Of a stretch of 64,000 nucleotides of DNA, positions 46,607-58,622 are shown in pieces. Within the stretch, counting starts at the first letter, position 1. Each line of letters opens with the position of its first letter. The DNA is from Erwinia sp. S63 (GTDB lineage Bacteria; Pseudomonadota; Gammaproteobacteria; Enterobacterales; Enterobacteriaceae). The notes under the pieces were generated by a model that was given only the letters and a program-made list of their open reading frames with translations, was not told where the DNA came from and searched no databases. The translations under genes and the position numbers were made by a program. The stretch lies in NCBI RefSeq assembly GCF_016625195.1, contig NZ_JACVUP010000007.1, forward strand, positions 1-64,000, given 5' to 3'.

Positions 46607-48007
46607 GTGTCACTTACGCTTTGGCAACAGTGTCTTGCCCGTTTGCAGGATGAGCTTCCTGCCACCGAATTCAGCATGTGGATTCGTCCGCTGCAGGCTG
46701 AATTAAACGACAATACGCTGACCTTGTATGCACCAAATCGGTTTGTACTCGACTGGGTTCGGGATAAATATCTCAATAGTATTAATGGGCTGCTGAATGA
46801 ATTCTGCGGCCCGAACGTGCCTTTACTGCGTTTTGAAGTGGGCACGCGCCCGGCTGCGCAAGTGGCCACCAGCCAGCCAGCCATGGCGGCCTATAGCACC
46901 CCTGCTCCTGTTGAAAATCGCCCTGCTCCGGCGCAAATCTTGCGTCCAAGCTGGGACTCGGTGCCGGCACCTGCGGATGTCACTTACCGTTCCAATGTGA
47001 ATAACCGCCATAACTTCGATAACTTCGTTGAAGGTAAATCTAACCAGTTGGCGCGCGCGGCGGCACGTCAGGTGGCGGATAACCCTGGCGGCGCTTACAA
47101 CCCTCTCTTCCTTTATGGTGGAACTGGTTTAGGTAAAACTCACCTGTTGCATGCGGTGGGGAATGGCATCATCGCGCGAAAGCCGAACGCCAAAGTGGTT
47201 TACATGCACTCCGAACGTTTTGTGCAGGACATGGTAAAAGCGCTTCAGAACAACGCCATTGAAGAATTTAAGCGTTATTACCGTTCCGTCGATGCGCTGT
47301 TGATCGATGACATTCAGTTCTTTGCCAATAAAGAGCGCTCGCAGGAAGAGTTTTTCCACACCTTCAATGCGCTGTTGGAAGGTAATCAGCAGATCATTTT
47401 GACCTCGGATCGCTATCCAAAAGAGATCAACGGCGTAGAAGATCGCCTGAAATCCCGCTTTGGCTGGGGATTAACTGTCGCGATCGAGCCGCCTGAGCTG
47501 GAAACACGCGTGGCGATCCTGATGAAGAAAGCCGATGAGAACGACATCCGCCTGCCGGGTGAAGTCGCCTTCTTTATTGCCAAGCGTCTGCGCTCTAATG
47601 TGCGTGAGCTGGAAGGGGCGCTGAACCGCGTCATCGCCAACGCCAACTTTACCGGTCGCGCCATTACCATCGATTTCGTGCGCGAAGCGCTGCGCGATCT
47701 GCTGGCGTTGCAGGAAAAGCTGGTCACCATCGATAACATTCAGAAAACGGTGGCCGAGTACTACAAAATCAAAGTAGCGGATTTGCTGTCGAAACGCCGT
47801 TCGCGTTCGGTGGCTCGTCCGCGTCAGATGGCGATGGCGATGGCGAAAGAGCTGACCAACCATAGCCTGCCGGAAATTGGCGATGCGTTTGGTGGCCGCG
47901 ACCATACCACCGTGCTCCATGCCTGCCGTAAAATTGAGCAGCTGCGTGAAGAGAGCCACGACATCAAAGAAGATTTTTCTAACCTCATTCGAACACTATC
48001 TTCCTGA
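46607..48007 (+). CDS. dnaA: Chromosomal replication initiator DnaA
   Basis: DnaA binds the oriC boxes, opens the duplex and loads DnaB. The GTG at 46607, six bases after GGAG, gives 466 residues (E. coli 467) beginning M-S-L-T-L-W; E. coli also uses GTG. Domain I is about 1-85, a proline/alanine-rich linker (about 86-130) is followed by the AAA+ domain with GGTGLGKT (about 168-175) and the C-terminal DNA-binding domain with [14 protein letters not shown]. It heads dnaA-dnaN-recF-gyrB. Confidence 0.98.
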   Translation: MSLTLWQQCLARLQDELPATEFSMWIRPLQAELNDNTLTLYAPNRFVLDWVRDKYLNSINGLLNEFCGPNVPLLRFEVGTRPAAQVATSQPAMAAYSTPAPVENRPAPAQILRPSWDSVPAPADVTYRSNVNNRHNFDNFVEGKSNQLARAAARQVADNPGGAYNPLFLYGGTGLGKTHLLHAVGNGIIARKPNAKVVYMHSERFVQDMVKALQNNAIEEFKRYYRSVDALLIDDIQFFANKERSQEEFFHTFNALLEGNQQIILTSDRYPKEINGVEDRLKSRFGWGLTVAIEPPELETRVAILMKKADENDIRLPGEVAFFIAKRLRSNVRELEGALNRVIANANFTGRAITIDFVREALRDLLALQEKLVTIDNIQKTVAEYYKIKVADLLSKRRSRSVARPRQMAMAMAKELTNHSLPEIGDAFGGRDHTTVLHACRKIEQLREESHDIKEDFSNLIRTLSS

Positions 48008-48012
48008 CGCAT

Positions 48013-49113
48013 ATGAAATTTATTGTAGAACGTGAGCAGTTACTGAAACCACTGCAACAGGTTAGCGGCCCGCTTGGTGGACGCCCGACCTTACCGATCC
48101 TCGGAAATTTACTGTTGCAGGTCAGTGAAGGCGTACTGCGTCTGACCGGCACCGATTTGGAAATGGAGATGGTGGCCCGCGTTGCGCTAACGCAGCCCCA
48201 CGAGCCGGGCGCAACCACCGTGCCCGCGCGTAAATTCCTCGATATTTGCCGTGGTTTGCCAGAAGGAGCTGAAATCAGCCTGACGCTGGAAGGTGACAGA
48301 ATGCTGGTGCGTTCTGGCCGCAGCCGTTTCTCATTATCGACGCTGCCCGCCACTGACTTCCCTAATCTGGATGACTGGCAGAGCGAGGTGGAGTTCACCT
48401 TGCCGCAGGCCACGCTGAAACGTCTGATCGAAGCAACCCAGTTCTCGATGGCGCATCAGGATGTGCGTTACTATCTCAACGGCATGCTGTTTGAGACCGA
48501 AGGTGAAGAGTTACGCACCGTCGCTACTGATGGTCACCGTCTGGCAGTCTGCTCCATGCCGATTGGCCAGGCGTTGCCTAACCATTCGGTGATCGTGCCA
48601 CGTAAAGGCGTGATTGAATTAGTCCGTCTGCTTGATGGCGGAGAGACTCCGCTGCAGGTGCAGATCGGCAGCAGCAACATTCGCGCGCACGTTGGTGATT
48701 TCATCTTCACCTCTAAGCTGGTTGATGGCCGTTTCCCGGATTATCGCCGCGTATTGCCGAAGAACCCGGATAAAGCGCTGGAGGCCGGTTGCGATCTGCT
48801 GAAGCAAGCGTTTGCCCGAGCAGCGATCCTCTCTAACGAGAAGTTCCGCGGCGTTCGCATCTATATCACCGAAAATCAGCTCAAGATCACCGCTAATAAC
48901 CCTGAACAGGAAGAAGCGGAAGAGATGCTGGATGTGTCGTACAGCGGCACCGAGCTGGAGATTGGTTTTAACGTCAGTTACGTGCTGGATGTGCTGAATG
49001 CGCTGAAGTGCGAGAACGTGCGTTTGCTGCTGACCGATTCGGTTTCGAGTGTGCAGATTGAAGATGTCGCCAGCCCAGCGGCGGCATACGTAGTCATGCC
49101 AATGCGCTTGTGA
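48013..49113 (+). CDS. dnaN: DNA polymerase III beta sliding clamp
   Basis: The 366-residue clamp (E. coli length) forms a dimeric ring that tethers polymerase to DNA. Three repeated clamp folds of about 120 residues each are expected, and the C-terminal AAYVVMPMRL that lines the partner-binding groove is identical to E. coli. It starts five bases after dnaA. Unusually, a palindromic repeat lies between it and recF. Confidence 0.99.
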   Translation: MKFIVEREQLLKPLQQVSGPLGGRPTLPILGNLLLQVSEGVLRLTGTDLEMEMVARVALTQPHEPGATTVPARKFLDICRGLPEGAEISLTLEGDRMLVRSGRSRFSLSTLPATDFPNLDDWQSEVEFTLPQATLKRLIEATQFSMAHQDVRYYLNGMLFETEGEELRTVATDGHRLAVCSMPIGQALPNHSVIVPRKGVIELVRLLDGGETPLQVQIGSSNIRAHVGDFIFTSKLVDGRFPDYRRVLPKNPDKALEAGCDLLKQAFARAAILSNEKFRGVRIYITENQLKITANNPEQEEAEEMLDVSYSGTELEIGFNVSYVLDVLNALKCENVRLLLTDSVSSVQIEDVASPAAAYVVMPMRL

Positions 49114-49122
49114 TCGTCTAGC

Positions 49123-49239
49123 GGGCTAACTTACTCGCTATTTTGCCCCCGGGCAGTGCTCGTCCCTGGTCACATACTTCAGTATGCTCCCAGGGCCTGC
49201 GCGCTGGCCGTGCGCAAACTAGCTTCGCCGTTAACGCCC
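49123..49239. repeat. ERIC-like palindromic element between dnaN and recF
   Basis: Terminal arms GGGCTAAC (49123-49130) and GTTAACGCCC (49230-49239) are inverted; TTTTGC and GCAAA lie further in, and the centre has CCCTGG and CCAGGG flanking CATAC-TTCA-GTATG. The core GGTCACATACTTCAGTATGC resembles the ERIC core (AGTCACTTACTTATGTAAGC) but the outer arms differ, so it is a related, separate family. The element would fold into one long hairpin. Confidence 0.75.
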
Positions 49240-49292
49240 TCGATGGCAGGGTTAGGTGAAAACCACTTCTTAATGCGTAGCTGGATTCGTTC

Positions 49293-52804
<3,512 letters not shown>

Positions 52805-52811
52805 TGTGAAC

Positions 52812-52844
52812 AAAACCCCTTCCCAGCCGGGAAGGGGATTTTTT
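52812..52844 (+). terminator. gyrB terminator
   Basis: CCCCTTCCC and GGGAAGGGG form a perfect 9-bp stem around AGCC, followed by ATTTTTT. An A-run precedes it, so it may also serve the convergent antitoxin gene. Confidence 0.93.
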
Positions 52845-52850
52845 AGCTGT

Positions 52851-53156
52851 TTAAACCCGAATTGTTCTGCCTACGGATCCATCCGGCATTTCGATCAACA
52901 AGCTGAGTTTTCCACCCATCGCCTCAATATAACGTTTAATGGTAATCAGGCGCTGATCGGCTCCTGCTTGTTCAATCTGTGTAATACGAGGTTGCTTCAC
53001 CCCCATTGCCTCAGCCACCGTTTTTTGTGACAGCTCCAATTCCTCGCGCAATAACTGCAATCCGGTTTCCAGGATCAGCTCATCAGCCATTTGCTGAATA
53101 TCTGCACGTTCGGATGCAGAAAAGGCATCATTCAAAAAGTCCTTAAGGTCAGTCAT
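52851..53156 (-). CDS. HigA-type antitoxin with XRE helix-turn-helix domain
   Basis: A 101-residue protein whose helix-turn-helix lies at about 43-63 (LSQKTVAEAMGVKQPRITQ). A short helical N-terminus precedes it. I start it at ATG 53156, where it overlaps the toxin gene by eight bases; a longer frame lacks similarity. It should neutralise the partner toxin and repress the pair by binding the palindromes at 53528-53560. A HigA or RelB-like XRE antitoxin of the Gp49 family system is the best label. Confidence 0.85.
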   Translation of the reverse strand: MTDLKDFLNDAFSASERADIQQMADELILETGLQLLREELELSQKTVAEAMGVKQPRITQIEQAGADQRLITIKRYIEAMGGKLSLLIEMPDGSVGRTIRV

Positions 53157-53505
53157 TTGCTTTACCCTCCAGCGCCGCCAAATGGCAGGCAAAAATCTCA
53201 TCGGCAAATACAATCATGTGCTGATAAAAATGCTTATCACCCGTTTTATCTCCTGCACATAACACGATAGCTTTACGCTGAATATCGAACGCATAGAACG
53301 CGCGTATAGGGCGACCCGCATATTGCACCCTAAGCTCTTTCATATTGTGAAAGCGCGACCCGCTCACCGTGTCCGCGTAGGGACGGGGCAGCAATGGGCC
53401 ATAATGCTGAAGGTTTAATAACGCTGCAGCGACGCGTTTTCTTAAGCCATTATCTTGCTGGAGCAACCATTCCTCAAACGGTTCAGTTAATTGGACCTGC
53501 CACAT
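53149..53505 (-). CDS. HigB/RelE-family toxin (phage Gp49-like)
   Basis: A 118-residue protein with the RelE/ParE-fold pattern of the Gp49-like family: a helical N-terminus, the LPRPYADTVSGSRFHNMKELRV core (given here in part as FHNMKELRVQY, about 52-62), the PIRAFYAFD strand and the LCAGDKTGDKHFY C-terminal motif. Such toxins cleave mRNA, usually at the ribosome. The gene order is toxin first, then antitoxin, the typical higBA order. The target and activity are inferred from the family. Confidence 0.85.
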   Translation of the reverse strand: MWQVQLTEPFEEWLLQQDNGLRKRVAAALLNLQHYGPLLPRPYADTVSGSRFHNMKELRVQYAGRPIRAFYAFDIQRKAIVLCAGDKTGDKHFYQHMIVFADEIFACHLAALEGKAND

Positions 53506-53527
53506 AACGCAATCTCCATATAAGTGA

Positions 53528-53560
53528 TTGCTTATATAAATTTATAAGCAATAGCTTATA
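53528..53560. promoter_or_regulatory. Operator palindromes upstream of the toxin-antitoxin pair
   Basis: TTGCTTATA (53528-53536) and TATAAGCAA (53543-53551) form a perfect 9-bp inverted repeat with a six-base spacer, and a third half-site TAGCTTATA follows at 53552-53560. TATA-rich sequence here could include the -10 box. The layout fits autoregulation by the antitoxin. Confidence 0.75.
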
Positions 53561-53709
53561 TAGTCAAGTCGCGTCCCGATTGTAAAAGGTCAAATCGTTA
53601 ACGTGGAAGCGGCAACTCAAAGTAACCATGCCGTCCGTTGCCGATTAACTGGTCAATGTGAGCTGAATCGCGCTAGCATTAACCAAACTCTGACTCAACC
53701 GAGGATGTT

Positions 53710-54519
53710 ATGGCGATAAAATTGATTGCGATCGATATGGACGGCACGCTGCTCAACCCGCAGCACGAAGTGACGGCGGCAGTGAAATCGGCGATTGGTC
53801 GTGCGCGTGATAAAGGGGTTTCCATTGTGCTGGCGACCGGTCGTCCGTTGGTCGGCATCGAGCGCTATCTGATGGAACTCGATATGCAGCAGCCCGGCCA
53901 GTATTGCATCAGTAACAACGGTGCGCTGGTGCACAGCGCAGATAGCGGCGATGTGGTGGCGGAAAAAACGCTGAGCTTTGATGACTATCTCTACATTGAA
54001 CAGCTGGCGCGCGACCTCGGCGTGCATTTCCAGGCGTTCGACAAATCCTTCCTCTATACGCCAAACAAAGACATCAGCGAATACACCATCCACGAAGCCA
54101 GCCTGACCGGCATTCCGGTTCGCTACCGCGCGGTAGAAGAGATGGACCCGGCCACTCGCTTCCCGAAACTGATGATGATCGATAAGCCGCATCTGCTGGA
54201 TAAAGCGATTGCTGGCCTGCCTGCGCGTGCCCGTGACAGCTACACCATCCTGAAAAGTGCGCCGTACTACCTCGAAATTCTCAATCCGCTGGTCAACAAA
54301 GGCTACGGCGTGAAAATGCTGGCGGACAAACTCGGTCTGCAGCAGTCGGAAGTGATGGCGATTGGTGATCAGGAAAACGATCTGGCGATGATCGAGTACG
54401 CGGGAACCGGCGTCGCGATGGGCAATGCCATTGATTCAGTCAAAAGCATTGCGCAGTTCGTGACCAAAACCAATATGGAAGATGGCGTCGCGCATGCCAT
54501 TGAAGAGTTAGTGCTGTAA
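53710..54519 (+). CDS. yidA: HAD-family sugar phosphatase YidA
   Basis: A 269-residue Cof-type phosphatase (E. coli YidA 270). The nucleophile D9 and acid/base D11 are in IAIDMDGTLL; the GDQENDLAMIEYA segment (about 219-231) binds magnesium. E. coli YidA hydrolyses sugar phosphates such as erythrose 4-phosphate. A GC-rich hairpin follows at 54531-54553. Confidence 0.95.
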   Translation: MAIKLIAIDMDGTLLNPQHEVTAAVKSAIGRARDKGVSIVLATGRPLVGIERYLMELDMQQPGQYCISNNGALVHSADSGDVVAEKTLSFDDYLYIEQLARDLGVHFQAFDKSFLYTPNKDISEYTIHEASLTGIPVRYRAVEEMDPATRFPKLMMIDKPHLLDKAIAGLPARARDSYTILKSAPYYLEILNPLVNKGYGVKMLADKLGLQQSEVMAIGDQENDLAMIEYAGTGVAMGNAIDSVKSIAQFVTKTNMEDGVAHAIEELVL

Positions 54520-54840
54520 TCCTTTCGTATGCGGGCAGCGCACTGCTGTCCGCCTCTCTGAGTTCATCCCTCAAATGCCGACTGACCGCCATAAATGGCG
54601 ACACGACGAAAGATTGTTCCGGTTCCCATGAAGCATGCCTTCATACTCCAAAAAGATGAACCAGCGAACGATCAGACCCGTTTCCAACCGGTACACCATC
54701 AATGATCACCCAACGAGGGTGCCCCTAAGTTTCTGCCGAGTGCGCACTGACCCGTCATAAGTGATGCCCCAACCCACACTCAGCTCGATTTCGTCGGGTG
54801 CACATTTATGCGTCGATGAATTGTCTATTATGTGATCCAG
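54520..54840. other. Intergenic region between yidA and the dgo operator
   Basis: About 320 bp without a convincing gene. It holds the yidA hairpin at 54531-54553 (GCGG and CAGC arms paired) and a TATTAT at 54826-54831 that could be a -10 box for dgoR, with a weak -35. I see no repeats or mobile element in it. Confidence 0.55.
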
Positions 54841-54874
54841 ATTGTAGTACAACTTCTTGTGTTAGTACTACAAT
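54841..54874. promoter_or_regulatory. Candidate DgoR operator
   Basis: ATTGTAGTAC (54841-54850) and GTACTACAAT (54865-54874) are a perfect 10-bp inverted repeat with a 14-base spacer. The left arm also contains TTGTAGTACAA, an 11-bp palindrome in its own right. It lies about 90 bp before dgoR, a natural place for autorepression by a GntR regulator. Confidence 0.75.
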
Positions 54875-54961
54875 CTACGTCGTGACGTCAGGTGTCTGTT
54901 AGTTTTCACGCGTCGAAAGCAGTAATCTGATGGGCTACCGTCTTTCACTGAATGGAACATC

Positions 54962-55660
54962 ATGTCGCAAGAACAATTAAGCAAAACCGAGCGCATCATC
55001 CTGACGCTGGGTGAGGAAATTGTAGCAGGGAAGTATGTGGCGGGCGCCGCGTTGCCCGCCGAAGCCGAGCTGTGTGAGCGCTTTGGCACCTCGCGCAACA
55101 TCATCCGCGAGGTGTTTCGCTCGCTGATGGCAAAGCGGTTGATGGAGATGAAGCGTTATCGTGGCGCCTTTGTCACCCCGCGCAATCAGTGGAATTACCT
55201 CGACAGCGATGTCCTGCAATGGGCACTGGCGCACGACCAGGATCCCAGGCTGATTGCCGCCATGAGTGAAGTGCGCGTGCTGGTGGAGCCCCAAATTGCA
55301 CGCTGGTCGGCTGAACGCGCGACCTCAACCGATTTGGCGGCGATTGAACAGGCTTACAACGACATGGTTGCTCATCATCTCGATCGTGAAGCGTTTAACG
55401 AGGCGGATATCCGCTACCACGAAGCGGTGCTGGCTTCGGTGCACAATCCGGTATTGCAGCAGCTTAATGTGGCGATCAGCCAGTTACAGAAAGCGGTGTT
55501 TGCGAAAACCTACATGGCGGATTCCGGCAACATGCCGCGCACTTTAGCCGAACACAAAGCGCTGTTTGATGCCATCCGACATCAGGATGGTGATGCGGCG
55601 GAGCAGGCGGCAAAAGCGATGATCGCCAGCTCCACCGCCCGACTCAAGGAGATTATGTGA
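54962..55660 (+). CDS. dgoR: GntR/FadR-family regulator of galactonate use, DgoR
   Basis: A 232-residue repressor (E. coli 229). The N-terminal winged helix-turn-helix (about 15-75) contains LPAEAELCERFGTSRNIIREV; the C-terminal FCD domain (about 95-220) has the metal-ligand pattern with histidines. It is released by D-galactonate in E. coli. Its stop overlaps the dgoK GTG start by four bases. Confidence 0.95.
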   Translation: MSQEQLSKTERIILTLGEEIVAGKYVAGAALPAEAELCERFGTSRNIIREVFRSLMAKRLMEMKRYRGAFVTPRNQWNYLDSDVLQWALAHDQDPRLIAAMSEVRVLVEPQIARWSAERATSTDLAAIEQAYNDMVAHHLDREAFNEADIRYHEAVLASVHNPVLQQLNVAISQLQKAVFAKTYMADSGNMPRTLAEHKALFDAIRHQDGDAAEQAAKAMIASSTARLKEIM

Positions 55661-56532
55661 CCAGCTATATCGCGATTGATTGGGGTTCAACCAATCTGCG
55701 TGCCTGGCATTATCAGCAGGGTAACTGCGTTGATGAGCGCCGGTCAGAAGCGGGCGTCACGCGTCTTGGTGGACGCACGCCTGCAGAGGTCTTTGCCAGT
55801 GTGACTGACGGCTGGCCAGTGAATGAGGTGCCGGTGGTGATGGCGGGCATGGTCGGCAGCAACGCTGGCTGGCTTACGGTGCCTTATCTGCCCTGTCCGG
55901 TGGCACTGGATCAACTCAGTAGCCGTCTGACGCGCGTTGAAGATAAAGCGTGGATCGTGCCGGGTTTAAGCGTCGAACGTGCTGACAATTACAACGTAAT
56001 GCGCGGTGAAGAGACACAGTTGCTGGGTGCCTTAGCATTACAACCTGCCACGCAGTATGTGATGCCTGGCACGCATGCCAAATGGGTGCAGGTGGAACAG
56101 CAGCGGGTGCAGGATTTCCGCACGGTGATGACGGGCGAACTGCATCATCTGCTGCTGAAACAGTCACTAGTCGGCGCCGGATTGCCGGAGCAGGAAGAGA
56201 GTTCCGCCGCTTTCCGTGAAGGTTTAACCGTCGGCAGCCAGGACGCATCGATCCTTTCCCGGCTGTTCGAAGTGCGTGCTTCTCATGTGTTGGGCGCGCG
56301 CGATCGTCGCCATATCAGCGATTTTCTATCTGGCCTGTTGATTGGTCATGAAGTGGCGCTGATGACGCAACAAGCGGATCGCAGCCAACCGATCATCATT
56401 ATTTCCGGGAACGCGCTGGCTCAGCGTTATCAGCAGGCGCTGCAGTTTATCGGTGTGGATTCAGTCACGCTGGAAGGCGATCGTGCGTTCCAGCATGGAA
56501 TAAGGAGTATTGCAGATGACCTGGCAAACTAA
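55657..56532 (+). CDS. dgoK: 2-dehydro-3-deoxygalactonokinase
   Basis: DgoK phosphorylates 2-keto-3-deoxygalactonate with ATP, giving the 6-phosphate for the aldolase. The 291-residue protein (E. coli 292) has the ASKHA-type phosphate loop IAIDWGSTNLRAW (about 5-17). The start is GTG at 55657, with AAGGAG upstream. It overlaps dgoA by 17 bases. Confidence 0.95.
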   Translation: MTSYIAIDWGSTNLRAWHYQQGNCVDERRSEAGVTRLGGRTPAEVFASVTDGWPVNEVPVVMAGMVGSNAGWLTVPYLPCPVALDQLSSRLTRVEDKAWIVPGLSVERADNYNVMRGEETQLLGALALQPATQYVMPGTHAKWVQVEQQRVQDFRTVMTGELHHLLLKQSLVGAGLPEQEESSAAFREGLTVGSQDASILSRLFEVRASHVLGARDRRHISDFLSGLLIGHEVALMTQQADRSQPIIIISGNALAQRYQQALQFIGVDSVTLEGDRAFQHGIRSIADDLAN

Positions 56533-57133
56533 GCTGCCGTTGATCGCTATCTTACGCGGCATCACGCCAGAAGAGGCAGAAACGCACGTGGGCGCACTGA
56601 TTGAAGCGGGCTTTGATGCTATCGAGATCCCGCTGAACTCACCGGATTGGGCCAAAAGCATTGGCGCGATGGTGCAAACGTTCGGCGATAAAGCCCTGAT
56701 CGGTGCGGGGACCGTGCTGAACCCGGCACAGGTCGATGAACTGGCCGCACTCAACAGCAAGCTGGTGGTGACGCCAAATACCGATGCGGCCGTGATCCGC
56801 CAGGCGGTAGCCAAAGGCATGACGGTTGCGGCCGGTTGCGCCACCGCCACCGAAGCGTTCACCGCTCTGCAGGCGGGCGCCCAGGCGCTGAAAATCTTCC
56901 CGTCCTCGGCATTTGGCCCCGGCTATATCAAAGCCCTGAAAGCCGTGCTACCGCCGGAAGTGCCGGTGTTTGCGGTGGGCGGCGTGACGCCGGAAAACCT
57001 GCATGAATTTATGGCCGCAGGCTGCATTGGCGCGGGTTTGGGCAGCGATCTCTATCGCGCTGGTCAGCCGCTGTCGCGCACTGTGGAGAAAGCTCGCGCA
57101 TTTATTGCTGCTTATAAGGACGCTGTACGATGA
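56516..57133 (+). CDS. dgoA: 2-dehydro-3-deoxy-6-phosphogalactonate aldolase
   Basis: DgoA splits 2-keto-3-deoxy-6-phosphogalactonate into pyruvate and glyceraldehyde 3-phosphate. The ATG at 56516 lies eight bases after AAGGAG and gives 205 residues, equal to E. coli. The Schiff-base lysine is K126 in [12 protein letters not shown], and E. coli has the same number. It is a KDPG-aldolase-like barrel. Its stop overlaps the dgoD start (ATGA). Confidence 0.97.
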   Translation: MTWQTKLPLIAILRGITPEEAETHVGALIEAGFDAIEIPLNSPDWAKSIGAMVQTFGDKALIGAGTVLNPAQVDELAALNSKLVVTPNTDAAVIRQAVAKGMTVAAGCATATEAFTALQAGAQALKIFPSSAFGPGYIKALKAVLPPEVPVFAVGGVTPENLHEFMAAGCIGAGLGSDLYRAGQPLSRTVEKARAFIAAYKDAVR

Positions 57134-58278
57134 AAATTACCAAACTGACCACTTATCGCCTGCCGCCGCGCTGGATGTTCCTGAAAATCGAAACCGACGA
57201 AGGTATTGTCGGCTGGGGCGAACCGGTGATTGAAGGGCGTGCGCGCAGCGTCGAAGCGGCCGTGCATGAGCTGTCGGAATACCTGATTGGTCAGGACCCG
57301 GCACGCATCAACGACTTGTGGCAGGTGATGTATCGCGGTGGATTCTATCGCGGTGGTCCGATTCTGATGAGCGCCATCGCGGGTATCGATCAGGCACTGT
57401 GGGATATCAAAGGCAAAGCGCTGGGCGTGCCGGTGTATCAACTGCTTGGCGGTCTGGTGCGTGACAGCATCAAGGCTTACAGCTGGGTGGGTGGCGATCG
57501 TCCGGAAGAAGTCGTCGACGGCATCAAGAAACTGCGCAAGATTGGCTTCGACACCTTCAAGCTGAATGGCTGCGAAGAGATGGGCATCATCGATAACGCA
57601 CGCAAAGTCGATGCAGCAGTCAACACCGTGGCACAGATTCGCGAAGCGTTTGGCAAAGAGATTGAGTTCGGTCTCGATTTCCACGGACGCGTCAGCGCGC
57701 CAATGGCGAAAGTGCTGATCAAAGAGCTGGAACCCTATCGTCCGTTGTTCATTGAAGAACCGGTACTGGCGGAGCAGGCGGAATACTATCCGCGTCTGGC
57801 GGCACAAACCCATATTCCGATTGCGGCAGGCGAACGTATGTTCTCACGCTTTGAGTTCAAACGCGTGCTGGAAGCGGGTGGACTGGCGATACTGCAACCC
57901 GATCTCTCACATGCGGGTGGTATCACCGAGTGCTACAAAATTGCCGCCATGGCAGAGTCTTACGATGTGGCGCTGGCACCGCACTGTCCGCTCGGCCCGA
58001 TTGCATTGGCTGCCTGTCTGCATGTTGATTTCGTCTCTCGCAATGCCGTGTTCCAGGAGCAGAGCATGGGGATTCACTATAATCAGGGCGCTGAACTGCT
58101 GGATTACGTCATCAATAAAGATGATTTCAAAATGGATGATGGTCACTTCTATCCGCTGAATAAACCGGGACTCGGCGTGGAAATTAACGAAGAGCTGGTG
58201 ATTGAAAGAAGTAAAAATGCACCGGACTGGCGCAATCCATTATGGCGTTTCCCAGACGGATCGGTCGCTGAATGGTAA
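57130..58278 (+). CDS. dgoD: D-galactonate dehydratase
   Basis: DgoD dehydrates D-galactonate to 2-keto-3-deoxygalactonate, the first pathway step. The 382-residue length equals E. coli. It belongs to the enolase superfamily; metal ligand D183 and general acid H185 lie in GLDFHGR, followed by glutamates in IEEPVLAEQ and AAGERMF. The C-terminal histidine H285 lies in [12 protein letters not shown]. It is followed by an ERIC element before dgoT. Confidence 0.97.
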   Translation: MKITKLTTYRLPPRWMFLKIETDEGIVGWGEPVIEGRARSVEAAVHELSEYLIGQDPARINDLWQVMYRGGFYRGGPILMSAIAGIDQALWDIKGKALGVPVYQLLGGLVRDSIKAYSWVGGDRPEEVVDGIKKLRKIGFDTFKLNGCEEMGIIDNARKVDAAVNTVAQIREAFGKEIEFGLDFHGRVSAPMAKVLIKELEPYRPLFIEEPVLAEQAEYYPRLAAQTHIPIAAGERMFSRFEFKRVLEAGGLAILQPDLSHAGGITECYKIAAMAESYDVALAPHCPLGPIALAACLHVDFVSRNAVFQEQSMGIHYNQGAELLDYVINKDDFKMDDGHFYPLNKPGLGVEINEELVIERSKNAPDWRNPLWRFPDGSVAEW

Positions 58279-58473
58279 TACCCGTCATACTTCAAGTTGC
58301 AGATGCGTGGGCTGCGCTCAGTCACCCCAGTCACTTATTTGAGTAAGCGCCTGAGGGATTCAAACCCTTGCCGGGTGGTTCGGCCTGTAACCTCACCCTT
58401 CGGGTCAGCGCAAGCGCTGTGCAAAAGCGACATCTGACGCTGTTGTCCTGCACTACGAATTATTGAAGGTATA
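58279..58473. repeat. ERIC element with an internal insertion of about 70 bp
   Basis: The left part (from TACCCGTCATACTTCAAG at 58279, through CCCCAGTCACTTATTTGAGTAAG, to CTTGCCG ending at 58373) and the right part (TCCTGC at 58446 through ACGAATTATTGAAGGTATAA) together match the ERIC consensus. Between them lie about 72 bp where the consensus has only about three, containing their own small inverted repeat (AGCGCAAGCGCT near 58407-58418). Insertions of about 70 bp inside ERIC copies have been described in other enterobacteria. Confidence 0.8.
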
Positions 58474-58622
58474 AGAATTTATAAAATCTTTTAGATAGAG
58501 GTATGCCGGTGAAATAAGGCATAGGGCCTCGCTCAGCCTTTTTCCGGCACACAAACTTTACCGCCTGCGCGGTTTTTATATTCGAAAACGTTATCCCTAC
58601 ACGACTTTTACGGAGAAACACC

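Noticed and set aside
54868..55294. Open frames on the minus strand across dgoR
   Set aside because: They are antisense shadows of a conserved GntR regulator without motifs or start signals.
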